Position numbers and translations under genes: made by a program
Origin: Brevibacterium sp. CCUG 69071
Lineage (GTDB): Bacteria > Actinomycetota > Actinomycetes > Actinomycetales > Brevibacteriaceae
Direction: 5' to 3'
DNA: 64,000 nucleotides
Assembly (NCBI RefSeq): GCF_021023135.1
Contig: NZ_PGFV01000004.1
Span: 372,001 to 436,000, forward strand
The notes under the pieces: generated by a model
The model's database searches: none
Told to the model about the DNA's origin: nothing
The model's input: only the letters and a program-made list of their open reading frames with translations
Shown here: positions 28,308 through 37,127 of the stretch, piece after piece
Layout: each line of letters opens with the position of its first letter
Position numbering within the stretch: position 1 is the stretch's first letter

Positions 28308-28586
28308 CTACTTGAGGATCGGGTAGGACTGGTCCTTGTTCTGGGTGTCCTTGCGCATCACCCAGTTGAGGATGCTCGCGAAGACGGACACCACCACAAA
28401 CGCGACAGCGGCGAAGACGAAGGCGTATCCGAAGGCGCGAGGGTCCTGCCACGCGCGGGTCACGATGACCGCGAGAACCAGGGTCACGATGCCGCAGACG
28501 AATCCCACCTTGATCGCGTCCTTGTAGGACACGGTGCTCGTGGATTTGCCGCCGGCGGCCTTCTTCGGAGAATCGGATGGTGCCAT
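28308..28586 (-). CDS. Small two-helix membrane protein
   Basis: 92 residues. A polar N-terminus with several lysines and serines is followed by two predicted transmembrane helices (about 28-48 and 55-78) and a short basic C-terminus. It is not a family I recognise; small proteins of this plan are widespread in Micrococcales. I chose ATG 28586 because TAAACT ends seven bases upstream, fitting a leaderless start; a GTG two codons earlier is an alternative. It is convergent with copA across a long inverted repeat. Confidence 0.7.
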   Translation of the reverse strand: MAPSDSPKKAAGGKSTSTVSYKDAIKVGFVCGIVTLVLAVIVTRAWQDPRAFGYAFVFAAVAFVVVSVFASILNWVMRKDTQNKDQSYPILK

Positions 28587-28826
28587 GCCCACCAGTTTAG
28601 CTACCCAGGCTGAGAATCGATCATTCGGTGATCACCTCGCCGAGGTTGCCCCAAGGCACCTTGATCACAGCCGCAAGAGCGCTTCCGCCCCGTCCAGCGC
28701 TCTTCCCAGCGCCCCTGCCCGCACCCCACCACGTCATCCTCCTCATCCTCGCCCCGTCCTCCTCGTGGACGCGCCTGTGGGGAACAGAGAGTGGACTCAC
28801 CGCGGAATACAGGCAAAAATGACTGT

Positions 28827-29528
28827 GTGTCCATCCCCACCCGACACGCCTCCGACGAGGCGTCGCGTCCCCTGCGTCCGAGCCGGCTCATGCCCGGTCT
28901 CGGCCTCGGCGATGCCCGCACGTCACGATTGCGCGCCTGCGCGGCAATCATCCTCGCCGTCGTCACTCTCTTCACCGCCACCGCATGCGGTCCCGATCGA
29001 GGCCTGCGGGTCGAATCCGAGGCGAATCCCTCGCCCACACTCTTCGAGACACCCAACGCCGACGCCGGCCCACCGAACAAGCCCTTCTCGCTCAAACAGA
29101 TCCGCAAGGCCATCGAAGACGCCTCGGGGGTCGCGGTCACCGGCAAGGCCACCGAGACGGCGAAGGTCCTCGCCGACTGCGAGGACTGCCTGAAGTTCTC
29201 CAAGCCCTTCACCAGCAGCGACAGGCACACCGACGGGAAGAAGAAGTTCCAGGTCGTCGCCGTGGCCAATCCGAAGCAGAAGAGCGAGATCGTGGCCGGA
29301 GCGGTCATCAGCGAGAAGGACGCCAAGCCCAGACTCGAGCTCATCGCCACCGGCAACCAGCTCACACTGAACCCTGGCAAGAATGGCACACTGGTGATCC
29401 AGGAGGCGATGTTCGTCGACGGGGATGATCCCCGCAGCCCCTCGGGCTGGTCGGTGCAGGTTTTCCGCCTGCATGAAGGTAGGTTTGAACCGGGTCAACG
29501 CTTCACGCGGCTTAATGGAGAAACGTAA
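28827..29528 (+). CDS. Lipoprotein preceding a two-component system (CseA-like position)
   Basis: About 233 residues. A long, basic N-terminal region leads into a hydrophobic stretch (ACAAIILAVVTLFTATAC) ending in a lipobox cysteine near residue 54, then a soluble domain of mixed alpha/beta prediction with the segment CEDCLKF. It would be exported and lipid-anchored. The GTG start at 28827 follows AAAAAT by six bases; starts at 28791 (GTG) and 28890 (ATG) are also possible. Its stop overlaps the ATG of the response regulator by one base (TAATG), so all three genes form one operon. A role in tuning the kinase, as CseA does in Streptomyces, is inference from order only. Confidence 0.72.
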   Translation: MSIPTRHASDEASRPLRPSRLMPGLGLGDARTSRLRACAAIILAVVTLFTATACGPDRGLRVESEANPSPTLFETPNADAGPPNKPFSLKQIRKAIEDASGVAVTGKATETAKVLADCEDCLKFSKPFTSSDRHTDGKKKFQVVAVANPKQKSEIVAGAVISEKDAKPRLELIATGNQLTLNPGKNGTLVIQEAMFVDGDDPRSPSGWSVQVFRLHEGRFEPGQRFTRLNGET

Positions 29529-30553
29529 TGCATATTGTGCTGGTTGAGGACGACGAGGTCATCCGAGAGACAACCCAGATCGGCCTCGAACGGTTCGATT
29601 ACACGGTCTCGGCCTTCGCCGACGGCCGCGAGGGATACGAGTTCGTCGCCGCCCACGGTGCCGACGTCCTCCTTCTCGACCTCATGCTGCCGACGATGAA
29701 CGGCGCCTCCATCTGCCGCGCGGTGCGCGAACGCTCGACGATCCCGATCATCATCATCTCCGCCCGCTCAGACGCCATCGACATCGTCCAGGCTCTCGAG
29801 GCCGGAGCCGATGACTACCTGACCAAGCCCTTCGACATGCAGGTCCTCAACGCCCGCATCCGCGCCGTAGTCCGCCGCTTCATCACCACCGGCACGGACA
29901 AGCTCGGCTACTCACCGACCACCGAACCCGAGGACGAACACGAGACCGTGATCGGTCCCGGCGGCATGATCACCGGCGACGGCATCCCCGAGGTGCTCGG
30001 GGCCAGCCCGGGGATGGACACGCGGGATCGCCTGCGGGCCCAACTCGAGTCCGACGATACGTACCTGGGTGCGGGCGGGAAATTCACCTCGGCGCCGGAA
30101 GGCTCCGAGGAGGAGGCCGCGATCGGCGGGGACGGCGGAACTCCGCCCCGCCCCGAAGCCGCACCCTCCGTGCCTGCCAACGCCGCGGGCGGGGCCCAGC
30201 CGGCAGGGACAGGGCAGGCACCCGCCTCGACGCAGGGATCGTCCGGACAGGGCGGCGGACTCGGGCCCTTCCGCACCCGCCTGGGCTCGCTCGTCCTCGA
30301 CACCGGACGGCTGACCGTCGAGATCGACGGCGAGGAAGTCCATCTGACCCCGACCGAGCTGCGCGTCCTGCTCCTGCTCACCGAGCAGCCCGAGCACGTG
30401 TACTCGCGCGAGAAGATCGCGTTCACCGTCTGGGGCTACGAATGGGCCGGCGACTCCCGCGTCGTCGACGTCCACATCCAGCGCCTGCGGAAGAAGATCG
30501 GGGCGAACATGATCGAGACAGTACGCGGATTCGGATACCGCTTCGCAGGCTGA
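29528..30553 (+). CDS. OmpR-family response regulator with long interdomain linker
   Basis: 341 residues, about 110 more than usual. The receiver domain (1-120) has the acidic pair EDDEV, the phosphorylated Asp in VLLLDLMLPTMNG and the lysine in DDYLTKPFDM. The winged-helix DNA-binding domain occupies about 250-341 (LTPTELRVLLLLTEQPEHVYSREK ... VVDVHIQRLRKKIG). Between them lies a ~120-residue disordered linker rich in Gly, Ala, Pro, Gln. The reading frame is intact throughout. The gene starts on the last base of the lipoprotein stop and is followed 4 bases later by its kinase. Confidence 0.93.
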   Translation: MHIVLVEDDEVIRETTQIGLERFDYTVSAFADGREGYEFVAAHGADVLLLDLMLPTMNGASICRAVRERSTIPIIIISARSDAIDIVQALEAGADDYLTKPFDMQVLNARIRAVVRRFITTGTDKLGYSPTTEPEDEHETVIGPGGMITGDGIPEVLGASPGMDTRDRLRAQLESDDTYLGAGGKFTSAPEGSEEEAAIGGDGGTPPRPEAAPSVPANAAGGAQPAGTGQAPASTQGSSGQGGGLGPFRTRLGSLVLDTGRLTVEIDGEEVHLTPTELRVLLLLTEQPEHVYSREKIAFTVWGYEWAGDSRVVDVHIQRLRKKIGANMIETVRGFGYRFAG

Positions 30554-30557
30554 TCGA

Positions 30558-31844
30558 ATGTCGCTGCGCTGGAAGATCTCGCTCCTCATCGTCGCCTCGG
30601 TGATCATCGCCGTGCTGTCCTGCTCCATCGTGCTGCGCCAATCCGCGGCACGGGCCGAGGACGACCGGATGCGCGCGACGGTGACCGATCAGCTCGCGAA
30701 CGCCACCAACATCTTCTCCGAGACCGGGGTGCTCACCCTCAACGCCCGCTTCGACGATCCCGAGCTGCCTGCCGACGCGCGCTCCTCGGCACTCAAGGGC
30801 CAGAGCGTGACCATGCGCTCCGAGGTCGACGGTGAGGAGATCGTGTGGGCTGCTGCCCCGATCGAGGTCGGTGACTACACCGAGGTGATCTCCGTGCGCG
30901 CCTCGACTGCCGACAGTCAGGAGCTCATCGGCCGCATCGATCAGGCGCTGCTCGTGGGCATGATCGGATCCGCCCTCGTCGTCGGCGGCATCGGCTCCAT
31001 CGTCGCCGGTCGGATCTCGCGGAGGCTGACCCAGGGTGCCCAGGCAGCGCGGAAGATCGCCGCCGGGGACACCTCGACGCGCATCGCCGATGTCGTCGAC
31101 GAAGCCGACCAGGAGGTGTGGGCCTTCGCGACCGCGGTGGACACGGCCGTGGCCAGGCTGACCGAACGCATCGACTCCGAGCAGCGCTTCACCGCCGACC
31201 TCGCCCACGAGATGCGCACACCCCTGACAGGGCTGGTCAATGCGGCGAACCTGCTCCAAGAGGACTCGCGACCCGCCGAGCTCGTCAAGGATCGGGTCCA
31301 GCGCATGCAGGTCCTCGTCGAGGATCTGCTCGAGGTCTCCCGCCTCGACGCCGGACGCGCGAACCCCGAATTCACCCGCGTCGACATCGACCAGGCCATC
31401 CGCTCGCTGCTCGGGACGATGACCGCCTCCGGAGCTCTCGCCGGGCACGAGATCGAGACACAGTTCGCCGCACTCAATCAGAGCCTGGTCACCGATGTCC
31501 GCCGCTTCGAGCGCATCATCTCGAACCTGCTGGTCAACGCCATCAAGCACGGTGCCGACCCGATCCGCCTGGAGACGAGCACCCGCAGCATCGTCATCGC
31601 CGACTCGGGATCCGGCTATCCGCCCGACATCGTCAACACCGGACCGACCCGCTTCGTCTCCGCGGGCGGCGGCGGAATGGGGCTCGGCCTCGTCATCGCC
31701 CAGGGGCAGGCCCGCCTGCTGGGAATCCAGCTGATCTTCAGCAACGATTCCGTCACCGGCGGTGCCCGCACCGAGGTGGTCTTCCCCGAGCAGGAAGCCC
31801 AGGAATTGGCCTTGCGGCAGTACCTCGAGGACAGCAGCAGCTGA
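30558..31844 (+). CDS. Sensor histidine kinase, HAMP/HisKA type
   Basis: 428 residues. Transmembrane helix 1 (about 7-27), a short extracytoplasmic loop, transmembrane helix 2 (about 132-155), HAMP, a HisKA domain with the phospho-histidine in FTADLAHEMRTPLTGL, and an HATPase domain with NLLVNAIKHG (N box), IADSGSGYPPDI (G1) and GGGMGLGLVIAQG (G2). The small sensor loop suggests it reads an envelope signal or a partner protein, perhaps the co-encoded lipoprotein. It pairs with the OmpR-type regulator just upstream. Confidence 0.93.
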   Translation: MSLRWKISLLIVASVIIAVLSCSIVLRQSAARAEDDRMRATVTDQLANATNIFSETGVLTLNARFDDPELPADARSSALKGQSVTMRSEVDGEEIVWAAAPIEVGDYTEVISVRASTADSQELIGRIDQALLVGMIGSALVVGGIGSIVAGRISRRLTQGAQAARKIAAGDTSTRIADVVDEADQEVWAFATAVDTAVARLTERIDSEQRFTADLAHEMRTPLTGLVNAANLLQEDSRPAELVKDRVQRMQVLVEDLLEVSRLDAGRANPEFTRVDIDQAIRSLLGTMTASGALAGHEIETQFAALNQSLVTDVRRFERIISNLLVNAIKHGADPIRLETSTRSIVIADSGSGYPPDIVNTGPTRFVSAGGGGMGLGLVIAQGQARLLGIQLIFSNDSVTGGARTEVVFPEQEAQELALRQYLEDSSS

Positions 31845-31904
31845 AGTCCCCTCGCCGAGGTGGCCCCACGGGACCGTGAGGCGCTCCTCTTTCCGCAGAT
31901 CCGC

Positions 31905-31960
31905 CGAATATGACAATCTGTATATATTGGCGTTATGATTCTGTGACATAAGATTTCAGG
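31905..31960 (+). promoter_or_regulatory. AT-rich promoter region of the carboxypeptidase gene
   Basis: This is the most AT-rich patch in the neighbourhood. TTGGCG (31927-31932) and TAAGAT (31949-31954) are separated by 16 bases, a good sigma-A-like promoter. It predicts a leader of about 50 bases before the ATG at 32015. Confidence 0.55.
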
Positions 31961-32014
31961 CGTCGGCTTCGTCCGGCGCTTTCGCACGAACCAGCACGTC
32001 CAGCACGGAGAGTC

Positions 32015-33145
32015 ATGTCTGAGAATCCCTCGACCGCAGAAGCACCGGTGCGTCGGCGGGACCTCCATCGACGGCGCTCCCGTTTCTCGATCGGCACCAA
32101 GAGCCCCGAGAGCTCGCGGCACCTCTCCCGATTCCAGGAGCCCTTCGCCCCGGCCCCCGCGCAGGTCGGCCCGACAGCTCCAGCGTACGCCGAGCAGTCG
32201 ACTTACACGCAGCCCGAGCCGCCGGCAGGAAACACGAATCGTGCGACATCCGGCGATTCCGAGCTCTCTCCGCGCCGCGCCGCCATGGCCGCCGAGGCGC
32301 GCACAGATGGCCGCTCGCCTCGTCGAGACGCGATGGCCCGAGAATCCCTCTCTGATCCGCAGAACGGCCGTGGTTCGGTGCGTGCTCTCGCCGCGGGCCG
32401 ACGCGGCTCGGACGGAACCCTCCTGCGGTCGGTGCGCAAGCAGCGCGCCACGACGATCTCGACGCTGACCGCCGTCTCTCTCGCCGGCGCGGCCACCGCT
32501 GCTGTGATGCTCGCCAACCTCGGCGGCAGCTCCGAGGTCAAGGTCGACTCCACCGCGGCCAGTGAGCCGGGAGCCATCAGCCCCGAGACCGTCGAAGCTC
32601 ACACTTCCTATCCCGACGGCAAGACCTCCATCGAGGTCGGAGCCCCGAGCGCCAAACAGCAGAACGCCGAGGCGGCCGGCCGCTCGATCAGCAAGAGCGT
32701 CCTGCCCGGCTGCGATCCGAAGCAGGACTTCGACAAGCAGGCCAGCAATGGAGAGCTGCCCGAGGAGTGGCTCTGCGAGTTGGGCATCGAGGACCACCAG
32801 CTCCGCGCGGACGCCGCCGTGTCCTTCGCCAAGATGAATGCCGCGTACAAGAAGGACACCGGCAAGGAGTTCGAGATCACCGACTCCTACCGCAATCTCG
32901 AGGGACAGGTCTCCGTCGCCGGGCGCAAGCCGGGACTCGCGGCGAAGGCCGGCACCTCGCTGCACGGCTGGGGAATCGCCCTCGACCTCGGCGGAGGTAC
33001 TGAGAGCAAGTCCGGACCGTGGAAGTGGCTGGTCGAGCACGGCGAGGAATACGGCTGGGAGAACCCGGACTGGGCGAAGTCGAGCAAGTACGAACCCTGG
33101 CACTGGGAGTACGTCCCCGCCCGGAAGCAGATCAAAGGCCACTGA
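32015..33145 (+). CDS. Membrane-anchored D-Ala-D-Ala carboxypeptidase, VanY/M15B family
   Basis: 376 residues. A long cytoplasmic, Arg/Ser/Pro-rich N-terminus (1-145) precedes a single transmembrane helix at about 148-172 and an extracytoplasmic peptidase domain. Zinc-ligand motifs are SLHGWGIALD (the SxHxxGxAxD signature) and EPWHWEY near the C-terminus; DSYRNLEGQ contributes to the substrate pocket. It would trim D-Ala from peptidoglycan stem peptides. The cytoplasmic tail is much longer than in typical VanY proteins and could be a regulatory or interaction region. GGAGAG lies just before the ATG. Confidence 0.92.
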   Translation: MSENPSTAEAPVRRRDLHRRRSRFSIGTKSPESSRHLSRFQEPFAPAPAQVGPTAPAYAEQSTYTQPEPPAGNTNRATSGDSELSPRRAAMAAEARTDGRSPRRDAMARESLSDPQNGRGSVRALAAGRRGSDGTLLRSVRKQRATTISTLTAVSLAGAATAAVMLANLGGSSEVKVDSTAASEPGAISPETVEAHTSYPDGKTSIEVGAPSAKQQNAEAAGRSISKSVLPGCDPKQDFDKQASNGELPEEWLCELGIEDHQLRADAAVSFAKMNAAYKKDTGKEFEITDSYRNLEGQVSVAGRKPGLAAKAGTSLHGWGIALDLGGGTESKSGPWKWLVEHGEEYGWENPDWAKSSKYEPWHWEYVPARKQIKGH

Positions 33146-33221
33146 GTCCGGTCACCGCAAGACGAGTCGACGGCCGTCGCTCCAGCGAGGCCAGCGGGGC
33201 CAGCGAGCGCAGCGGCGCCGG

Positions 33222-33749
33222 TCAGCGCAGGGCGCGGGCGTAGCGTCGGCGGTAGATGATCTGGGCGATGCGGACGAACGGCTCGCCGAGGCGCCAGATT
33301 CCGAATCCGGCCCGAGAGACCGAGCGCAGCACGAGGAAGACCCGCCCGTCGACATTGTGGACGAGGATGAAGGACTCTTCTCCCGTGATCGGATGCCCGG
33401 GCTTCGTCCCATAGGTGAAGCCCCGCCGGTCAGCGGTGTCGATGACCTCGATGACTCTGGCCGGTTCGGGCAGCCGAAAGGGTCCGAGCCGAACGAAGAT
33501 CGTCGGTTCCTGCCCGGCTGCGACGCGACCTGCTCCCCCATCGACTGCGATGTCGAACCCGCTGCGGATCTTGACCTCCCAGTGCAGCAGCTCCTCGGCG
33601 CAGCGTTCGAAAGTCTCGCGTCCGCGGCCGACGAAGAACGCGGATTCGAAGTCTCGGTAGCCTGCGGGACGGTCGACCCACCTCGGCGAAAGGGGTTGGG
33701 TCAGAGTCTCTGACCCGAGGGACTCGGGCCGTGTGCGGGGCTGGACCAT
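33222..33749 (-). CDS. DUF1990 family protein
   Basis: 175 residues. The conserved stretches YGTKPGHPITGEESFIL and the aromatic/basic C-terminus (IAQIIYRRRYARAL) match the DUF1990 family, whose biochemical role is unknown; the fold is likely lipocalin- or START-like. I chose ATG 33749, seven bases after TAGCGT; the longer frame upstream overlaps the opposite-strand MaoC gene. It is divergent from the MaoC gene and convergent with the carboxypeptidase. Confidence 0.85.
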   Translation of the reverse strand: MVQPRTRPESLGSETLTQPLSPRWVDRPAGYRDFESAFFVGRGRETFERCAEELLHWEVKIRSGFDIAVDGGAGRVAAGQEPTIFVRLGPFRLPEPARVIEVIDTADRRGFTYGTKPGHPITGEESFILVHNVDGRVFLVLRSVSRAGFGIWRLGEPFVRIAQIIYRRRYARALR

Positions 33750-33875
33750 GTCTTCCACGCTAACCGATATCCGGACAGCCCGTCGCGCGGTCGCATCCGA
33801 GTCGGTAAGGTGCGAGAGGACGGCATTCTCCATCGAATGTCCGTTCAGAGAACCCAGGATCGAAGGAGAACCGGC

Positions 33876-34328
33876 ATGCGCACACTCAATGGCATCGACG
33901 AGATCGAATCGCTCATCGGCGAGGAGCTCGGCTCCTCCGACTGGACAACGATCGACCAGGATGCGATCAACACCTTCGCCGATGTCACCGACGACCACCA
34001 GTGGATCCACGTCGACGAGCAGCGCGCCGCCGACGGCCCCTACGGGTCGACCATCGTCCACGGCTTCTTCACCCTTTCGCTGATCCCGAAGTTCTCCTCC
34101 GAGATCTTCACGATCGAAGGCGTGTCCATCCGCGTCAACTACGGCCTCAACAAGGTCCGCTTCGCCCAGCCCGTCACCGTCGACTCCCGCCTGCGCGGCA
34201 CCGTTAGCGTCAAGGAGGTCACCCGGGGCGACAAGGGCACCCAGGTCGTCCTCAAGCACGTGATCGAGATCGAGGGCCAAGAGCGCCCAGCCTGCATCGC
34301 CGAGGTGGTCACCCTCCTCGTCGAGTGA
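33876..34328 (+). CDS. MaoC-type (R)-specific enoyl-CoA hydratase
   Basis: 150 residues, a single hot-dog fold. The hydratase-2 motif is clear: FADVTDDHQWIHVD with the catalytic Asp and His, followed by AADGPYGSTIVHGFFTLSL. It hydrates 2-enoyl-CoA to (R)-3-hydroxyacyl-CoA in fatty acid metabolism. The start has GAAGGAGAACCGGC before ATG, much better than the upstream in-frame alternative. It stands alone between DUF1990 and the TPP-glucoamylase fusion. Confidence 0.93.
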   Translation: MRTLNGIDEIESLIGEELGSSDWTTIDQDAINTFADVTDDHQWIHVDEQRAADGPYGSTIVHGFFTLSLIPKFSSEIFTIEGVSIRVNYGLNKVRFAQPVTVDSRLRGTVSVKEVTRGDKGTQVVLKHVIEIEGQERPACIAEVVTLLVE

Positions 34329-34353
34329 GCCAAGCCCCGCCCGAGCCCGGACC

Positions 34354-36999
34354 TCAGCTCGGGCGGAACTCGTCGAGCAGCTGCGCGACCCGGATGTAGC
34401 CGAGGTGCGAGTACGCCTGGGGATGGTTGCCCAGGTGCATCTCGGCGACCGGGTCGTATTCCTCGGCGAGCAGTCCCGTGGGCCCGAGCAGATTGTCCAT
34501 CTGCCGGAACAGATCCCAGGCGTCATCGACGCGGCCGACCTTGATGAACGCCTCGATCAGCCAGGTCGTGCAGATGTGGAATCCGCCTTCGAGCCCGGGC
34601 AGCCCGTCCTCGTACCGGTAGCGGAAGACGGTCGGGCCGACCCGCAGCTCCCGTTCGATCGCATCGACGGTGGCCACGAAGCGCGGATCGTCGGCCGGCA
34701 ACAGCCCGCTCAGCCCCACGAACAGCGCCGCGGCATCGAGGTCGGGCTCACCATAGGCCACGGTAAACGCGCCGACGGACTCGTTGAACCCGTGAGTGAG
34801 CACGTCCTGGGCGATCTGCTCACGCAGCTGCCGCCAGGCACCGGGGATGTCCCGGTCGAAGCGTTCGGCGATCCGCAGGGCACGATCGACCGTGACCCAG
34901 CACATCACCCGCGTGTAGACGTTATGCTTCGGCGCCCGCCTGGCCTCCCAGATCCCGTGATCGGCCTCGAACCACCGCTTGCCCACGGCCTCGACCATCT
35001 GGCACGTCAGGGTCCAGTAGGCGTCCGGCAGGTCGCCGAGGTGCTCGCTGAGTTCGTCGAGGAGTTCCGTGACCGGCCCGAACACGTCGAGTTGGACCTG
35101 GTGCTCGGCGGCATTGCCCACCCGCACCGGCCGGGACCCGGCGTATCCGGGCAGATGCGCGAGCACCGCCTCGGTGGTCAAGGCCGAGCCGTCGACGGCG
35201 TAGAGCGGATGCAGCTGTTCGGGCGAGACCGTGCGGGACATGATCCCGGACAGCCACGACAGGAAGCCCTCGGCCTCACCGGTCGAGCCGAGCGAGAGCA
35301 GCGCGCGCACGGTCATCGAGCCGTCGCGCAGCCAGGTATAGCGGTAGTCCCAGTTGCGGACGCCGCCGATGCCCTCCGGCAACGAGGTCGTCGGGGCCGC
35401 AAGCACCCCGCCGGTCGGTTCGTGGCACAGGGCCCGCAGGGTGATCGCCGAGCGGATCACCTCTTCGCGGTGGTGACCCGGGATGGAGAGGGTGTCGACC
35501 CAGTTCGTCCAGAAGTTCAGCGCCCGCTCCCGCACATGATGCTCACCACCCGAGGCCATGTATCTGGCATCGCCCGTGCCGGTGCCGCAGGCGAGGATGA
35601 GGACCACGGAGCCCCCGGGCATCTCGGAGGGCACGACGAGGGCTTCTGCGGTGTGGGACTGCCCGGTCTCGACGATCTCGAAGTCGACGCCCGGGGCGAT
35701 GAGGCTGATCGGCTCGGCGGTCCCGAGCACCCGCACTCCATCGGCGGTCGTAACCATCCGGGTCGGCACCGTCGCATAGTCGAGACGCGGGGCGAAGCGG
35801 ATCCGGGTGGGAACGTCGCCGGTGAGCACCCGGACGACGATCGTGTCGTCGCTGTTCGCATCGACCGGAGCCAGGTAGTCGAGGCAGTTCAGCCCCGGCC
35901 AGCGGGTTTCGAGCAGCGTCGAATGCGTGACATAGCGCTGGGTCAGCGGGGCCGTGCCGGACTCGGGCGCGACCGCGAAGAATCCGGCCGCCTCGGTGCC
36001 GAGGATCTCCGAGAACATCGACGCCGAGTGCGGCAGCGGGTGCGGCATCCAGCAGATGCTGCCGAACGGATCGACCAGCGCCGTCGACTGCCCGTTGCCG
36101 AGCAGACTGTGGCGGTGGATCGGTGTCGCGCGACGCCCGAACAGCCAGGATTTGCGCAGCTCATAGACCGCAGCGAGGGCGACGGAGACCTCGTCCGGGG
36201 AGCCGAGGCGGAAGTCCGCGTGGGTCTCGGCCGGTTCGTGTCCGACCTTGAGACCGAGGTCGGACTCTCCGAGGGTTTCGAGGGCGAACTCATCGGCGGT
36301 GTCGTCGCCGATGAATACGACAACCTCAGAACCGGTCTGGGCGCGCAGTCGGGTGAGCGCATCGGCCTTCGAGGAGGGCACGACGGCGAGGTCGACGACC
36401 TGCTTGCCGCGGGTCGGGAAGATCGCGTGGGTGTTGACCAGTTCGTCGACGACGGCTTCGACGCTGCGGCGCTGCGCCTCGTCGAGCCCGCGCAGGTGAA
36501 CGGCGGCGCCGGTGGTCTTGTGCTCGATGATCTCGGTCGGAAGATCGCGGAAGATGTCGCGGCGCAGCCCGGTCAGCGCCGTGCGCTGCGCCTCGTCGAG
36601 GGCATCGACGGCGACCGTGTCCGTCTCTCCGCCGTGGGAGCCGAAGAGGTCGACCTCGCGGGGCAGGCGCGACATCGCCGCGAGGTCGCGCAGGCTGCGT
36701 CCGGAGATCACCCCCGCCGAGGTGGACGGCAGCAGGGCGAGCGCGCGCAGCGAGTCGACCGAGCTCTCCAGCGGGAAGGCCTGACTGGGCACCTCGACGA
36801 TGGGGGCGATGGTCCCGTCATAGTCGGTGGCGATGAGCAGGGACGGCGAGCGAGAGACCTCGAAGAGGCGGCGGAAGAGTTCGGGGTCGAGTTTGCGGCT
36901 CGCCTCCGCAAGGTCGCCGAGCAGCCCCGAAGAGCTGACCGAGGCGGCGATCGGAGTCAGTGGTGACACATTCTCGTAGTCATGGTCGACGGTGCTCAT
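34354..36999 (-). CDS. Trehalose-6-phosphate phosphatase fused to GH15 glucoamylase-like domain
   Basis: 881 residues in two parts. Residues ~30-280 form a HAD-type trehalose phosphatase: nucleophile motif DYDGTIAPI, the EHKTTGAAVHLR segment and the distal GDDTADEFAL. Residues ~290-881 form a GH15 (alpha/alpha)6 barrel: GNGQSTALVDPFGSICWMP at its start, GIGGVRNWDYRYTWLRDGSMTVRALL, and the general base region GLLAEEYDP near the end. The fusion suggests linked removal of phosphate from trehalose-6-phosphate and hydrolysis of an alpha-glucoside such as trehalose itself, since some actinobacterial GH15 enzymes are trehalases. GAGGTGAG precedes the ATG. No OtsA lies in the window. Confidence 0.93.
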   Translation of the reverse strand: MSTVDHDYENVSPLTPIAASVSSSGLLGDLAEASRKLDPELFRRLFEVSRSPSLLIATDYDGTIAPIVEVPSQAFPLESSVDSLRALALLPSTSAGVISGRSLRDLAAMSRLPREVDLFGSHGGETDTVAVDALDEAQRTALTGLRRDIFRDLPTEIIEHKTTGAAVHLRGLDEAQRRSVEAVVDELVNTHAIFPTRGKQVVDLAVVPSSKADALTRLRAQTGSEVVVFIGDDTADEFALETLGESDLGLKVGHEPAETHADFRLGSPDEVSVALAAVYELRKSWLFGRRATPIHRHSLLGNGQSTALVDPFGSICWMPHPLPHSASMFSEILGTEAAGFFAVAPESGTAPLTQRYVTHSTLLETRWPGLNCLDYLAPVDANSDDTIVVRVLTGDVPTRIRFAPRLDYATVPTRMVTTADGVRVLGTAEPISLIAPGVDFEIVETGQSHTAEALVVPSEMPGGSVVLILACGTGTGDARYMASGGEHHVRERALNFWTNWVDTLSIPGHHREEVIRSAITLRALCHEPTGGVLAAPTTSLPEGIGGVRNWDYRYTWLRDGSMTVRALLSLGSTGEAEGFLSWLSGIMSRTVSPEQLHPLYAVDGSALTTEAVLAHLPGYAGSRPVRVGNAAEHQVQLDVFGPVTELLDELSEHLGDLPDAYWTLTCQMVEAVGKRWFEADHGIWEARRAPKHNVYTRVMCWVTVDRALRIAERFDRDIPGAWRQLREQIAQDVLTHGFNESVGAFTVAYGEPDLDAAALFVGLSGLLPADDPRFVATVDAIERELRVGPTVFRYRYEDGLPGLEGGFHICTTWLIEAFIKVGRVDDAWDLFRQMDNLLGPTGLLAEEYDPVAEMHLGNHPQAYSHLGYIRVAQLLDEFRPS

Positions 37000-37127
37000 C
37001 TCACCTCGGGCTTCTCGAGTCGGATCGGTTCGGATCTGGTGGAGTCGGGCGGCGCGGTTCGGTGGGTGTGGATCCGGCGGTGGCTATCGGACTGGGTCGT
37101 GGATGAGGCGGGTTCAGCGTTCTGCGT

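Noticed and set aside
30423..33142. Two ~508-codon minus-strand frames opposite the kinase and carboxypeptidase genes
   Set aside because: Both run across the boundaries of two well-supported plus-strand genes and have no recognisable motif.
34405..36966. 853-codon plus-strand open frame antisense to the TPP-glucoamylase gene
   Set aside because: It mirrors a real gene codon for codon in a high-GC genome, has Gly/Arg/Asp-rich nonsense composition and no recognisable domain.
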